A DNA stretch of 19,048 nt from CAZSPT01 sp964608895. GTDB taxonomy: Bacteria > Patescibacteriota > Patescibacteriia > 2-01-FULL-39-33. The stretch lies in contig CAZSPT010000010.1 in NCBI GenBank assembly GCA_964608895.1, positions 1-19,048 on the forward strand, given 5' to 3'. Below the pieces are notes generated by a model, which saw only the letters and a program-made list of their open reading frames with translations, was not told the DNA's origin and searched no databases. This document shows, piece by piece, positions 12,930 through 19,048 of the stretch. Numbering within the stretch: the first letter of the stretch is position 1; each line of letters begins with the position of its first letter. Position numbers and translations under genes: made by a program.

Positions 12930-14900
12930 TTAAATCATTAAAAGCGGAGCAATAACCAAAGAAACAATCGCCATCAGCTTGATTAAAATATTGAGGCTCG
13001 GCCCGGCAGTGTCTTTAAAAGGATCGCCGACGGTATCGCCGACCACGGCCGCCTTATGAGCTTCAGAATTTTTCCCCCCGAAATTGCCGGCTTCAATAAA
13101 CTTTTTGGCGTTATCCCAGGCACCTCCGGAATTAGCCATAAAGACCGCTAATAGAAATCCAGTAACAATCGCTCCGGCAAGAAGACCGGTCAAACTTTCC
13201 GGACCAAGACCAAGGCCGACCGCCACCGGCATTAAAATCGCCAGTAAACCCGGAATAATCATCATTTTTAAAGCTGAACCGGTTGAAATATCAACACAAC
13301 GCTTATAATCGGGTTTAGCTTCCCCTTCTAAAAGACCGCTAATTTCTTTAAACTGCCGACGGACCTCGTCAACCATTCTTCCGGCCGCTCGGCCAACCGC
13401 CCGCATTGTTAAAGCAGCAAAAACAAAAGGTAAAACACCGCCGATCAAAAGACCGATAATCGTTTTGACTTCAAGCAAATTAACTAAATTTATTTCAACC
13501 GCCTGACTGAAAGAAGTTAAAAGAACCAAAGCAGTCAAAGCGGCCGAACCAATCGCAAAACCTTTACCAACCGCCGCAGTAGTGTTGCCGACGGCGTCAA
13601 GCTGTTCGGCCCGAGTTCTCACCTCCTGACCAAGCTCGGCCATTTCGGCAATACCGGCGGCATTATCGGCAACCGGTCCGTAAGTGTCGCTCGCCAAAGT
13701 AATTCCCAAAGTAGAAAGCATTCCAACCGCCGAAATCGCCACTCCATAAAGACCGGCAAACCTGTGGGAAAAATAGATCGCCGCCGCGACCGCGGCAATC
13801 GGAACAACCGTGCTGAAAAATCCTAACGCCAAACCGGAAATAATATTGGTCGCCGAGCCGGTTTCCGAGGCTCGGGCGACTTCTTGAGCCGGCCGATTTT
13901 TATCGGAAGTATAATATTCGGTCGCCAAACCGATAATTATTCCGGCCGCCAAACCGACAATCAGTGACCAAAAAATATTTAAATTTCCAAGAGTCAACTT
14001 AATCGCCACCAGTGAACCAATAACCATTAAACCGGCTGCCAGCCAAATTCCCCAATTAAGAGCGAGGGCCGGCCGGGCTTTAAAAAAATAAACCGCCGAA
14101 CTTCCGAAAATCGCCGCCAAAATTCCAATTGCCGCCAAAAGTAAAGGCAAAATAACCGCCTGAGACCCAAAAACCGGCAAAAAAAACAATCCAAGCACCA
14201 TCGCGGCAATAATTGAATCAACATAACTTTCAAAAAGATCGGCACCCATGCCGGCGACATCTCCGACATTGTCTCCGACATTGTCGGCAATGACAGCCGG
14301 ATTCCTGGGATCATCTTCGGGAATACTTGTCTCAACTTTCCCGACTAAATCAGCTCCAACATCGGCTGCTTTAGTATAAATTCCGCCGCCGACCCGGGCG
14401 AATAAAGCGACCAAAGAAGCCCCAAAGCCAAATCCATAAATAATTTCAGGGTCTTGAAAAATTAAATAAAGCAGAGAAATTCCGATAATTCCTAAACTAA
14501 CAACCGTCAAGCCCATCACTAAACCGGAAGAAAAGGCGGTTTTTAATCCTTCTTGAAGATTTTGACGACATTTTTCGGCTGTCCGAACATTAGCAATCGT
14601 CGCAACGTTCATTCCGGTAAAACCGGCCAAAATCGAAAAAACCGCTCCAACTAAAAAAGCAACCGCAGTCTCCCAGGCAAGAATCGGTATTGCCCAAATA
14701 ATCGCCGCTAAAATAACTGCCAGCAACAGTAAAATCCGGTATTCTTTGAGTAGAAAAGCCATTGCCCCCTCCCGAATATAGCCACTGATAACTTTAGCAT
14801 TGTCATCTTCAATCCGCTGACGAGAAATCCAATAAGCCAGCGTCCCGGCGACAATTAAGCCGACTCCTCCAACAATCAGCGAAAAAATTAAAATCGCCAT
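12930..14900 (-). CDS. hppA: K+-dependent membrane pyrophosphatase (H+ or Na+ pump)
   Basis: A 656-aa integral membrane enzyme with about 15-16 hydrophobic segments that couples pyrophosphate hydrolysis to cation export. The signature region GGGIYTKAADVGADLVGKVE, PEDDPRNPAVIADNVGDNVGD and GMGADLFESY is intact, as is the C-terminal DNAKKFIEAG...GDTVGDPFKDTAGPS block. GNTTAAVGKG has Ala442 and Gly445 where K+-independent enzymes have Lys and Thr, so it should need K+. In helix 6, Asp221, Glu224 and Asp228 occupy the positions that tune Na+ versus H+ transport; Glu224 is the Na+-type gate site. It begins 53 nt after nusA stops and has no clear own promoter, so it likely reads from the nusA promoter. 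Confidence 0.95.
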   Translation of the reverse strand: MAILIFSLIVGGVGLIVAGTLAYWISRQRIEDDNAKVISGYIREGAMAFLLKEYRILLLLAVILAAIIWAIPILAWETAVAFLVGAVFSILAGFTGMNVATIANVRTAEKCRQNLQEGLKTAFSSGLVMGLTVVSLGIIGISLLYLIFQDPEIIYGFGFGASLVALFARVGGGIYTKAADVGADLVGKVETSIPEDDPRNPAVIADNVGDNVGDVAGMGADLFESYVDSIIAAMVLGLFFLPVFGSQAVILPLLLAAIGILAAIFGSSAVYFFKARPALALNWGIWLAAGLMVIGSLVAIKLTLGNLNIFWSLIVGLAAGIIIGLATEYYTSDKNRPAQEVARASETGSATNIISGLALGFFSTVVPIAAVAAAIYFSHRFAGLYGVAISAVGMLSTLGITLASDTYGPVADNAAGIAEMAELGQEVRTRAEQLDAVGNTTAAVGKGFAIGSAALTALVLLTSFSQAVEINLVNLLEVKTIIGLLIGGVLPFVFAALTMRAVGRAAGRMVDEVRRQFKEISGLLEGEAKPDYKRCVDISTGSALKMMIIPGLLAILMPVAVGLGLGPESLTGLLAGAIVTGFLLAVFMANSGGAWDNAKKFIEAGNFGGKNSEAHKAAVVGDTVGDPFKDTAGPSLNILIKLMAIVSLVIAPLLMI

Positions 14901-14953
14901 AAATGCAGAAAATTATTTTTAAACCCAACCCTCCAAAGTTATTCTAATTTTGA

Positions 14954-16414
14954 CTATTTTTCTTCTGCTTCAGTTTTTGATTCTTTCTTGTTTTCTTCAG
15001 CTTCTGTTTTCTCATCTTTTTCATCTTCTCCAGCTTGAATTTCTCCAGCTTCAACCTCTTGAGAATCAGCTTCCCCGGATTCCGATGATTTGACTTGATC
15101 TTCATCCTGACTAAAAATTTCTTCCGGCTTTCGACCGGTATCTGAAACAATATCTATCTTCCAACCGGTCAATCGGGAAGCCAGCCTGACATTTTGACCG
15201 CCCTTGCCAATTGCCAAAGAAAGCTGATCTTCCTTGACAGTAACCAAAGCGGTCTTTTGAATAGCCGGTTGTTCAACTTCTCCTCCGGCTTCAACCTCTT
15301 CTTCAATTTGGGATTTATCCGCTTCTTTATTTGCTTCGGCTTCCAGCTCGTCCGTTTCAGCTTCCTTGGTCTCAGACTCCGGCTGTTCAACTTCTTCAGG
15401 CTCCTGAAGTTTGACTAAAACCACTTTTGCCGGAGATAAAGCATTGGTAATAAATTTGACGGAATCTTCGCTCCAAAGGATAATATCAATTTTTTCATTC
15501 CCTAATTCATTAATAATCGTCTGAATTCTTGTTCCCCGCTGTCCGACGCAAGCGCCAATTGGATCAACACTTTCATCGTTTGAAATAATCGCCACTTTTG
15601 ATCGGCCGCCGGACTCCCGAGCGACTTTCTTAATTTCAACGACTCCGTTGGCCACCTCGGGAATCTCCATTTCAAATATCTTCTCAACTAATTCAGGGAC
15701 GGCCCGGGAAACTATCAATTGAGGCCCTCGGGTGCTTTGTTCAACCGATTTCAAATAAAACTTCATCCGGTTGCCAATATGATAATTTTCCTGGCGAACC
15801 TGCTCTTCTAAAGGAAGTAAAGCGACTGTTCGGCCCAAATCAACCAAAAAATTTCGGCCTTCTCGACGCTGAATCGTTCCAATAATAACTTGACGGGTAA
15901 GGTTTTTGTATTCTTCATAAATATTCTGGCGCTCCTCTTCCCGAATCTTCTGAATAATCACCTGTTTTGCCGTTTGAGCGGCCATTCGACCGAACTCTCC
16001 GGGAACTTCCAGTGGAGTAATAATCTGATCACCGACTTTGTATTTTTTGTTTATTTCCTTGGCGTCCTTGAGCTGAATTTCTGTTTTAGGATTAAATTTT
16101 TTAACTTCTGTTTCTTCCCCGACCGCCAATGAAGCTCCACCTTCAGTCTTTTTTATTTCCGGTTCGGTTTTTTCTTCTTCAAAAATTTCCGCTTCTTCTT
16201 CCGGCAAATCTTCAACAACCGTCTTGACGTCAAAAACTTTCACTCCTCCGGTTTTTGGATTGAATTCAGCGATTATATTTTGCATTTTGTTGCCGAAATC
16301 TTTTCGATAGGCGGCCGCCAGAGCCGATTCAATTGTTCCGAGAACCGCTTCCTCGGACAGCCCTTTTTCTTGGCAGATTTGGCTGATAGCGTTTTCAATT
16401 GGTGATTGAGCCAT
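14954..16414 (-). CDS. nusA: Transcription factor NusA with acidic insertions
   Basis: A 486-aa RNA polymerase-binding factor controlling pausing, termination and antitermination. The N-terminal domain is at 1-68 and continues after an insertion to about 170. An S1 domain spans about 174-235 (IIGTIQRREGRNFLVDLGR). KH1 spans about 250-325 (ESVDPIGACVGQRGTRIQ). KH2 is split: it starts at VVLVKLQ (331-337) and resumes at KTALVTVKEDQLSLAIGKGGQNVRLA (387-412). About 49 Glu-rich residues (338-386) interrupt KH2, another acidic stretch lies at about 69-110, and a third forms the tail (436-486). Most bacterial NusA proteins without extra domains are about 350-380 aa. The ATG is preceded by a promoter and an attenuator-like hairpin. 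Confidence 0.95.
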   Translation of the reverse strand: MAQSPIENAISQICQEKGLSEEAVLGTIESALAAAYRKDFGNKMQNIIAEFNPKTGGVKVFDVKTVVEDLPEEEAEIFEEEKTEPEIKKTEGGASLAVGEETEVKKFNPKTEIQLKDAKEINKKYKVGDQIITPLEVPGEFGRMAAQTAKQVIIQKIREEERQNIYEEYKNLTRQVIIGTIQRREGRNFLVDLGRTVALLPLEEQVRQENYHIGNRMKFYLKSVEQSTRGPQLIVSRAVPELVEKIFEMEIPEVANGVVEIKKVARESGGRSKVAIISNDESVDPIGACVGQRGTRIQTIINELGNEKIDIILWSEDSVKFITNALSPAKVVLVKLQEPEEVEQPESETKEAETDELEAEANKEADKSQIEEEVEAGGEVEQPAIQKTALVTVKEDQLSLAIGKGGQNVRLASRLTGWKIDIVSDTGRKPEEIFSQDEDQVKSSESGEADSQEVEAGEIQAGEDEKDEKTEAEENKKESKTEAEEK

Positions 16415-16433
16415 ATTTTTAAGCTATTTCTTT

Positions 16434-16462
16434 AAAAAAATATGACAGCTCGCCGGCTGTCA
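16434..16462 (-). promoter_or_regulatory. Attenuator-like terminator in the nusA leader
   Basis: On the minus strand, TGACAGC (16462-16456) pairs with GCTGTCA (16449-16443) around a 6-nt loop, then TA and seven U (16440-16434). It lies between the nusA promoter and the nusA ATG at 16414, so RNA polymerase must read through it to express nusA. Confidence 0.75.
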
Positions 16463-16474
16463 ATACCTACGAGG

Positions 16475-16503
16475 ATTATAGCAACTAAAAAGAAATTCGT
16501 CAA
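16475..16503 (-). promoter_or_regulatory. Promoter for nusA
   Basis: Minus-strand -35 TTGACG (16498-16503), 17-nt spacer ending in TGC (extended -10), -10 TATAAT (16475-16480). Start near 16468, giving a leader of about 54 nt that contains the attenuator hairpin. Confidence 0.82.
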
Positions 16504-16514
16504 ATGATGTCAAA

Positions 16515-16934
16515 CTATTTTCCGGGCAAATATTTCTGGAACTCTTTACGTTCCCGCTCCCGCCGAACTATTTTAGGAATTATTTTAAACTGGTAGCGCC
16601 AAATAAAAATCAGCCAAATTATCAAACCAATCAACCAGACGACAATCCAAAAACGAGCCGCCAGAATGTAAACTTGCTCATATCTTAACCAGGTCCAGAA
16701 AATTCCAAGAACTCCCATTATTATCAAACAAAAAAAATATTTTTTTAAAAGCTCAACTTGATACTTTTTTCTGACTCGGCCGGACAACTCAACCAGCTTA
16801 ATGATTATCGCTCCAACTGCCAAAAACCCAAAAACCGCCAAAAGAAAAAAAACAGTTTCCAAATAAATCGCCGGGCGCAAATCAAAAAATCGGCTGAGCT
16901 GAAAAAATTTTTGAAAATCCAAAGGAAGATTCAT
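16515..16934 (-). CDS. Small integral membrane protein, unknown
   Basis: A 139-aa protein with three clear hydrophobic helices (about 25-46, 66-83 and 93-112), the last followed by a strongly basic cytoplasmic-type tail (KIVRRERERKEFQKYLPGK). It is rich in Trp and Phe. I recognise no family. By the positive-inside rule the C-terminus should be cytoplasmic. It starts 6 nt after the methyltransferase stop, so it is probably co-transcribed with it, and its stop precedes the nusA promoter by 11 nt. Confidence 0.72.
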   Translation of the reverse strand: MNLPLDFQKFFQLSRFFDLRPAIYLETVFFLLAVFGFLAVGAIIIKLVELSGRVRKKYQVELLKKYFFCLIIMGVLGIFWTWLRYEQVYILAARFWIVVWLIGLIIWLIFIWRYQFKIIPKIVRRERERKEFQKYLPGK

Positions 16935-16940
16935 AAAAAA

Positions 16941-17492
16941 TTATTTTCTAAAAATCAAACCGTAATGATAGCGGCCGGCTTCAAATTCGTCAACCGCCTT
17001 AAATCCAGAATAATCAGCTATTTTTTTAAGCTCTTCTTTTTTTGGCCGCCGGGAAACTTCCGGACCGAACGGACTGCTCCGCCGAAGCCAGTCAATTATT
17101 AAAAGCCGGCCGCCGACTTTCAATAAACGATAAGCTTCCTGAAAAATTGCTTGATGATTTTCGGCCTGGAAAAGAATATTTATCAGAAAAGCAAAATCTA
17201 AACTTTCAGACGGAATATCAGTCGCCCCGACCAATTCAAGATTTGACCAAACTGTTTTAATATTGTCAAGGCCGCGCCGGCGGGCCCGGGAATCAACTGA
17301 TTCCAAAACATTTTTTAAAACATCAACGGCGTAAACCACCCCTTTATCTCCGACTAACTCGGCCGCTGGCAGAGAAAAATAGCCTAAATTACCGCAACCC
17401 AAATCGCCGATTTTCATCCCTTCTTCAATTGACAGTCGGTCAAAGATGTTTACGGTAATCAATTGATTGCCGCCGTTGTTTATTTTCGGCAT
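16941..17492 (-). CDS. Class I SAM-dependent methyltransferase
   Basis: A 183-aa Rossmann-fold methyltransferase. Motif I is IGDLGCGNLGYFSL (28-41), the acidic residue ending strand 2 is in VYAVDV (Asp57), and the strand 4 region is SLDFAFLINILFQAENH. KVGGRLLIIDW is the usual post-motif III hairpin. The substrate is unknown. The frame is open upstream to an ATG at 17555 that would overlap rnhB by 8 nt. However, the 21 extra residues cover an extended -10 promoter (17517-17545), and the methyltransferase core begins normally from ATG 17492, which I therefore prefer. Confidence 0.8.
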   Translation of the reverse strand: MPKINNGGNQLITVNIFDRLSIEEGMKIGDLGCGNLGYFSLPAAELVGDKGVVYAVDVLKNVLESVDSRARRRGLDNIKTVWSNLELVGATDIPSESLDFAFLINILFQAENHQAIFQEAYRLLKVGGRLLIIDWLRRSSPFGPEVSRRPKKEELKKIADYSGFKAVDEFEAGRYHYGLIFRK

Positions 17493-17516
17493 AAATACTG
17501 TTAATATCTTACTTTT

Positions 17517-17545
17517 ATTATACCAAAAAAAATCATTTTTCTGAA
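17517..17545 (-). promoter_or_regulatory. Promoter for the methyltransferase-membrane protein pair
   Basis: Minus-strand extended -10 TGGTATAAT with TATAAT at 17517-17522; weak -35 TTCAGA (17540-17545) at 17 nt. Start near 17510, about 18 nt before ATG 17492. Confidence 0.55.
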
Positions 17546-17547
17546 AT

Positions 17548-18162
17548 TCAGTCAACGGCGCCGGTCAGCCGGTAGCTTTTCCGGTGAATCGGAGAAATTC
17601 CGTGTTTAGCAATCATTTTTCGATGAAATTCAGTGCCATAACCCTTATGACGGTCAAAGCCATAAACTTGATAGCTTTGATGATAATGATTCATAATCCG
17701 ATCCCGGGATACTTTGGCTATAATTGAGGCGGCGGCAATACTCCAAATTTTTTGGTCACCTTTAATAATCCCTTGCTGGGGAATTTTCGGAAAATCCTCC
17801 AATTCCAAAGCGTCAATTAAAAGGTATTCCGGCTGTTCAGCCAAATTTTCAATCGCCTGCTTCATCGCCAGCTTGACAGCCGGAAAAATTCCAATAGCGT
17901 CAATCACCTGCTGAGCCACTACTCCAAGGCCATAACAAAAATCCTGGCCGGCCAGCCAATCAAAAATTTCCTCCCGACGGCCGGGACTAAGTAATTTTGA
18001 ATCATTTATTTTCGGCAACTGGGAAAAACTCCGATTAAACTCCAAACAGGCGGCGACCACCGGCCCAGCCAAAGCTCCCCGACCGACTTCATCAATCCCG
18101 ACAATCCGATTATAGCCCCGGCCGATCAGCCGACGCTCCAACTCGGCGCTTGGCTGTTTCAT
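17548..18162 (-). CDS. rnhB: Ribonuclease HII
   Basis: A 204-aa enzyme that cuts RNA in RNA-DNA hybrids and misincorporated ribonucleotides in DNA. The catalytic start GIDEVGRGALAGPVVAA carries Asp24 and Glu25. DSKLLSPGRRE follows, then LLIDALEL (Asp117), KGDQKIWSIAAASIIAKVSRDRIM (Asp136 is a candidate fourth ligand), and the C-terminal YGFDRHKGYGTEFHRKMIAKHGISPIHRKSY block. Length and order are normal for the family. The ATG lies 3 nt after the trxA stop, so it reads from the trxA promoter. Confidence 0.96.
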   Translation of the reverse strand: MKQPSAELERRLIGRGYNRIVGIDEVGRGALAGPVVAACLEFNRSFSQLPKINDSKLLSPGRREEIFDWLAGQDFCYGLGVVAQQVIDAIGIFPAVKLAMKQAIENLAEQPEYLLIDALELEDFPKIPQQGIIKGDQKIWSIAAASIIAKVSRDRIMNHYHQSYQVYGFDRHKGYGTEFHRKMIAKHGISPIHRKSYRLTGAVD

Positions 18163-18165
18163 ATT

Positions 18166-18486
18166 TTAAAAATGAGCCTGAATTTTTTCTTTCAAAATAT
18201 CCTTGCTTTGAACCCCGACCAAAGTCTCAACCGGCTGGCCGGACTTGAAAATAATCAAGGTTGGAATTGACATAACTCCGAATTTCTGAGCGGTTTTCGG
18301 ATTGGCGTCAATATCCATAGCGCCGAGTTTCGCCCGGCCGGCGAATTCTTCGGCAAGCTCTTCAATAATCGGAGTCTGCATTTTGCAAGGAGCGCACCAA
18401 GAAGCGAAAAAATCAACCAAAACAACCTGGTCGCTTTTTAAAACTTCCTGTTCAAAATTAGAGTCACTAAAATCTAATTTGGCCAT
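18166..18486 (-). CDS. trxA: Thioredoxin
   Basis: A 106-aa disulfide oxidoreductase with the active site WCAPCK (Cys31, Cys34), the buried Asp25 before it, and the cis-proline loop MSIPTLIIF. The second active-site position is Ala rather than the usual Gly, an allowed variant that may shift redox potential slightly. Length is standard, there is no signal peptide, and it is cytoplasmic. A consensus-like promoter gives a leader of about 25 nt. It heads a short operon with rnhB. The reductase partner is not in the window. Confidence 0.95.
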   Translation of the reverse strand: MAKLDFSDSNFEQEVLKSDQVVLVDFFASWCAPCKMQTPIIEELAEEFAGRAKLGAMDIDANPKTAQKFGVMSIPTLIIFKSGQPVETLVGVQSKDILKEKIQAHF

Positions 18487-18516
18487 AGAAATATTTTATT
18501 TTTTAACCTGAATTTT

Positions 18517-18545
18517 ATTATAACGCTGATTGACCGGAATGACAA
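18517..18545 (-). promoter_or_regulatory. Promoter for trxA-rnhB
   Basis: Minus-strand -35 TTGTCA (18540-18545), 17-nt spacer, -10 TATAAT (18517-18522). Start near 18510. It follows the terminator of the upstream gene within a few bases. Confidence 0.75.
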
Positions 18546-18550
18546 TCAAC

Positions 18551-18580
18551 ACAAAAAACAGGCCGAAGCCTGTTTTTTGT
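18551..18580 (-). terminator. Intrinsic terminator of the GerMN gene
   Basis: A perfect 13-bp stem (18551-18563 with 18568-18580) closed by a C(UUCG)G tetraloop on the minus strand, with six U in the second arm. It lies 15 nt after the stop. Confidence 0.9.
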
Positions 18581-18595
18581 AAAAAATAAGAAATA

Positions 18596-19048
18596 TTAAG
18601 GTTGAAGAATTTCATCTTGATTACAGTTGCCTTGAACGCAAATTTGGACCGAAGTGATATAGGAAAATTGAAGCAAAGTTTGTTCAATTTGAGCCCGGAC
18701 AGCGGCTGTCTGGCAGGAACCGGCCGCTTTTTCCAAGGCGGCTGAAAAATTGGCCTTGGCGACCCCGCCGCTGATTTTTAAATCTAAAAGATGAGTTCCG
18801 GCCGGAATACTTGAAAACCAGCCGGCTTCTTTTTGTTCCGAACCTAAAACAAACAGCAACCCCCGAAGAGTGTCAACCGCTTCGGACTGATATTTTTTTT
18901 CCACTTCCCGTTTAAGAGGATAAACCGCCGAACAGTCGGAACCGGAAGTTTTTTGGGAATTGCCGTAATAGACGGTAATCTCCCGAGTTTCAATCTCCTG
19001 CTCCTGATTATCCTGGCCGTCAGTTTCCTTGGAAGAATTTTGAGACTC
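18596..19048 (-). CDS. GerMN-domain protein (5' end outside window)
   Basis: The frame is open from the stop at 18596 to the right edge, 151 codons. The first visible residues are a Gln/Glu/Ser linker (ESQNSSKETDGQDNQEQE), then the GerMN domain: REITVYYGN, CSAVYPLKREV, AVDTLRGLL, GWFSSIPAGTHLLDLKISGGVAKANFSAAL, and the final ITSVQICVQGNC. The GerMN fold is found in spore germination proteins and also in extracellular lipoproteins of non-sporulating bacteria, where it probably binds cell-wall material. The missing N-terminus likely carries a signal or membrane anchor. A shorter GTG-started form at 18904 would lose the first strand, so it is not the real start. Confidence 0.85.
   Translation of the reverse strand, partial: ESQNSSKETDGQDNQEQEIETREITVYYGNSQKTSGSDCSAVYPLKREVEKKYQSEAVDTLRGLLFVLGSEQKEAGWFSSIPAGTHLLDLKISGGVAKANFSAALEKAAGSCQTAAVRAQIEQTLLQFSYITSVQICVQGNCNQDEILQP

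Noticed and set aside
14944..15390. Lys/Arg-rich frames antiparallel or out of frame within the 3' half of nusA
   Set aside because: By-products of the Glu/Ala-rich low-complexity codons of nusA read in other frames.
18596..18904. GerMN protein as a complete 102-aa gene starting at GTG 18904
   Set aside because: The frame continues open to the window edge and the upstream codons encode the expected first strand of the domain (ITVYYGN).

Overview
The window looks like a compact, moderately AT-rich bacterial chromosome segment, most likely from a Patescibacteria/CPR-type organism (Parcubacteria-like). That assignment is an inference. It rests on very short or overlapping gene junctions, a mix of VanW, LCP, GerMN and K+-dependent pyrophosphatase genes, several divergent or anonymous small proteins, and mostly AT-rich leaders without Shine-Dalgarno sites. 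TGA is used as an ordinary stop (for example at 4532, 5639 and 17548), so the code is standard. No transposase, integrase, CRISPR array, tRNA or rRNA was seen.

Layout. Positions 1-2883 (minus) hold an operon-like run lepB-hisS-rpsU-yqeY (secretion, histidyl-tRNA charging, ribosomal protein bS21, GatB/YqeY protein cut by the window edge). A divergent promoter pair at 2890-2970 also drives an LCP-family envelope gene on the plus strand (3053-4483). A small basic protein of unknown function (4532-4858, minus) is divergent from a plus-strand operon hsp20 - 73-aa protein - VanW-family protein (4976-7542). Positions 7543-8219 have no protein gene. They hold a candidate structured non-coding RNA of about 435 nt on the minus strand, with its own promoter and terminator, and a possible second RNA of about 60 nt. 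Positions 8220-10490 (minus) are a tight operon: AAA_28-like P-loop protein, galE, YfcE-type phosphoesterase, YggU/DUF167. Positions 10567-12791 (minus) are trigger factor plus an HD-domain protein. Positions 12930-16414 (minus) are nusA followed by a membrane pyrophosphatase. Positions 16515-18486 (minus) are trxA, rnhB, a methyltransferase and a membrane protein. The window ends in a GerMN-domain gene cut by the right edge.

Most notable signals. (1) The RNA at about 7604-8039: a near-consensus minus-strand promoter, two long hairpins carrying an identical 15-nt internal-loop motif, and a 22-position long-range helix. At twelve helix positions a non-Watson-Crick pair becomes G-U only if the RNA is read from the minus strand, against one position favouring the plus strand. 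I do not recognise it as RNase P RNA, tmRNA, SRP RNA or 6S RNA. (2) An intrinsic-terminator hairpin between a consensus promoter and the nusA start, which suggests NusA autoregulation by attenuation. (3) NusA carries acidic insertions, one of them inside the second KH domain. (4) The Hsp20 mRNA appears to be leaderless.
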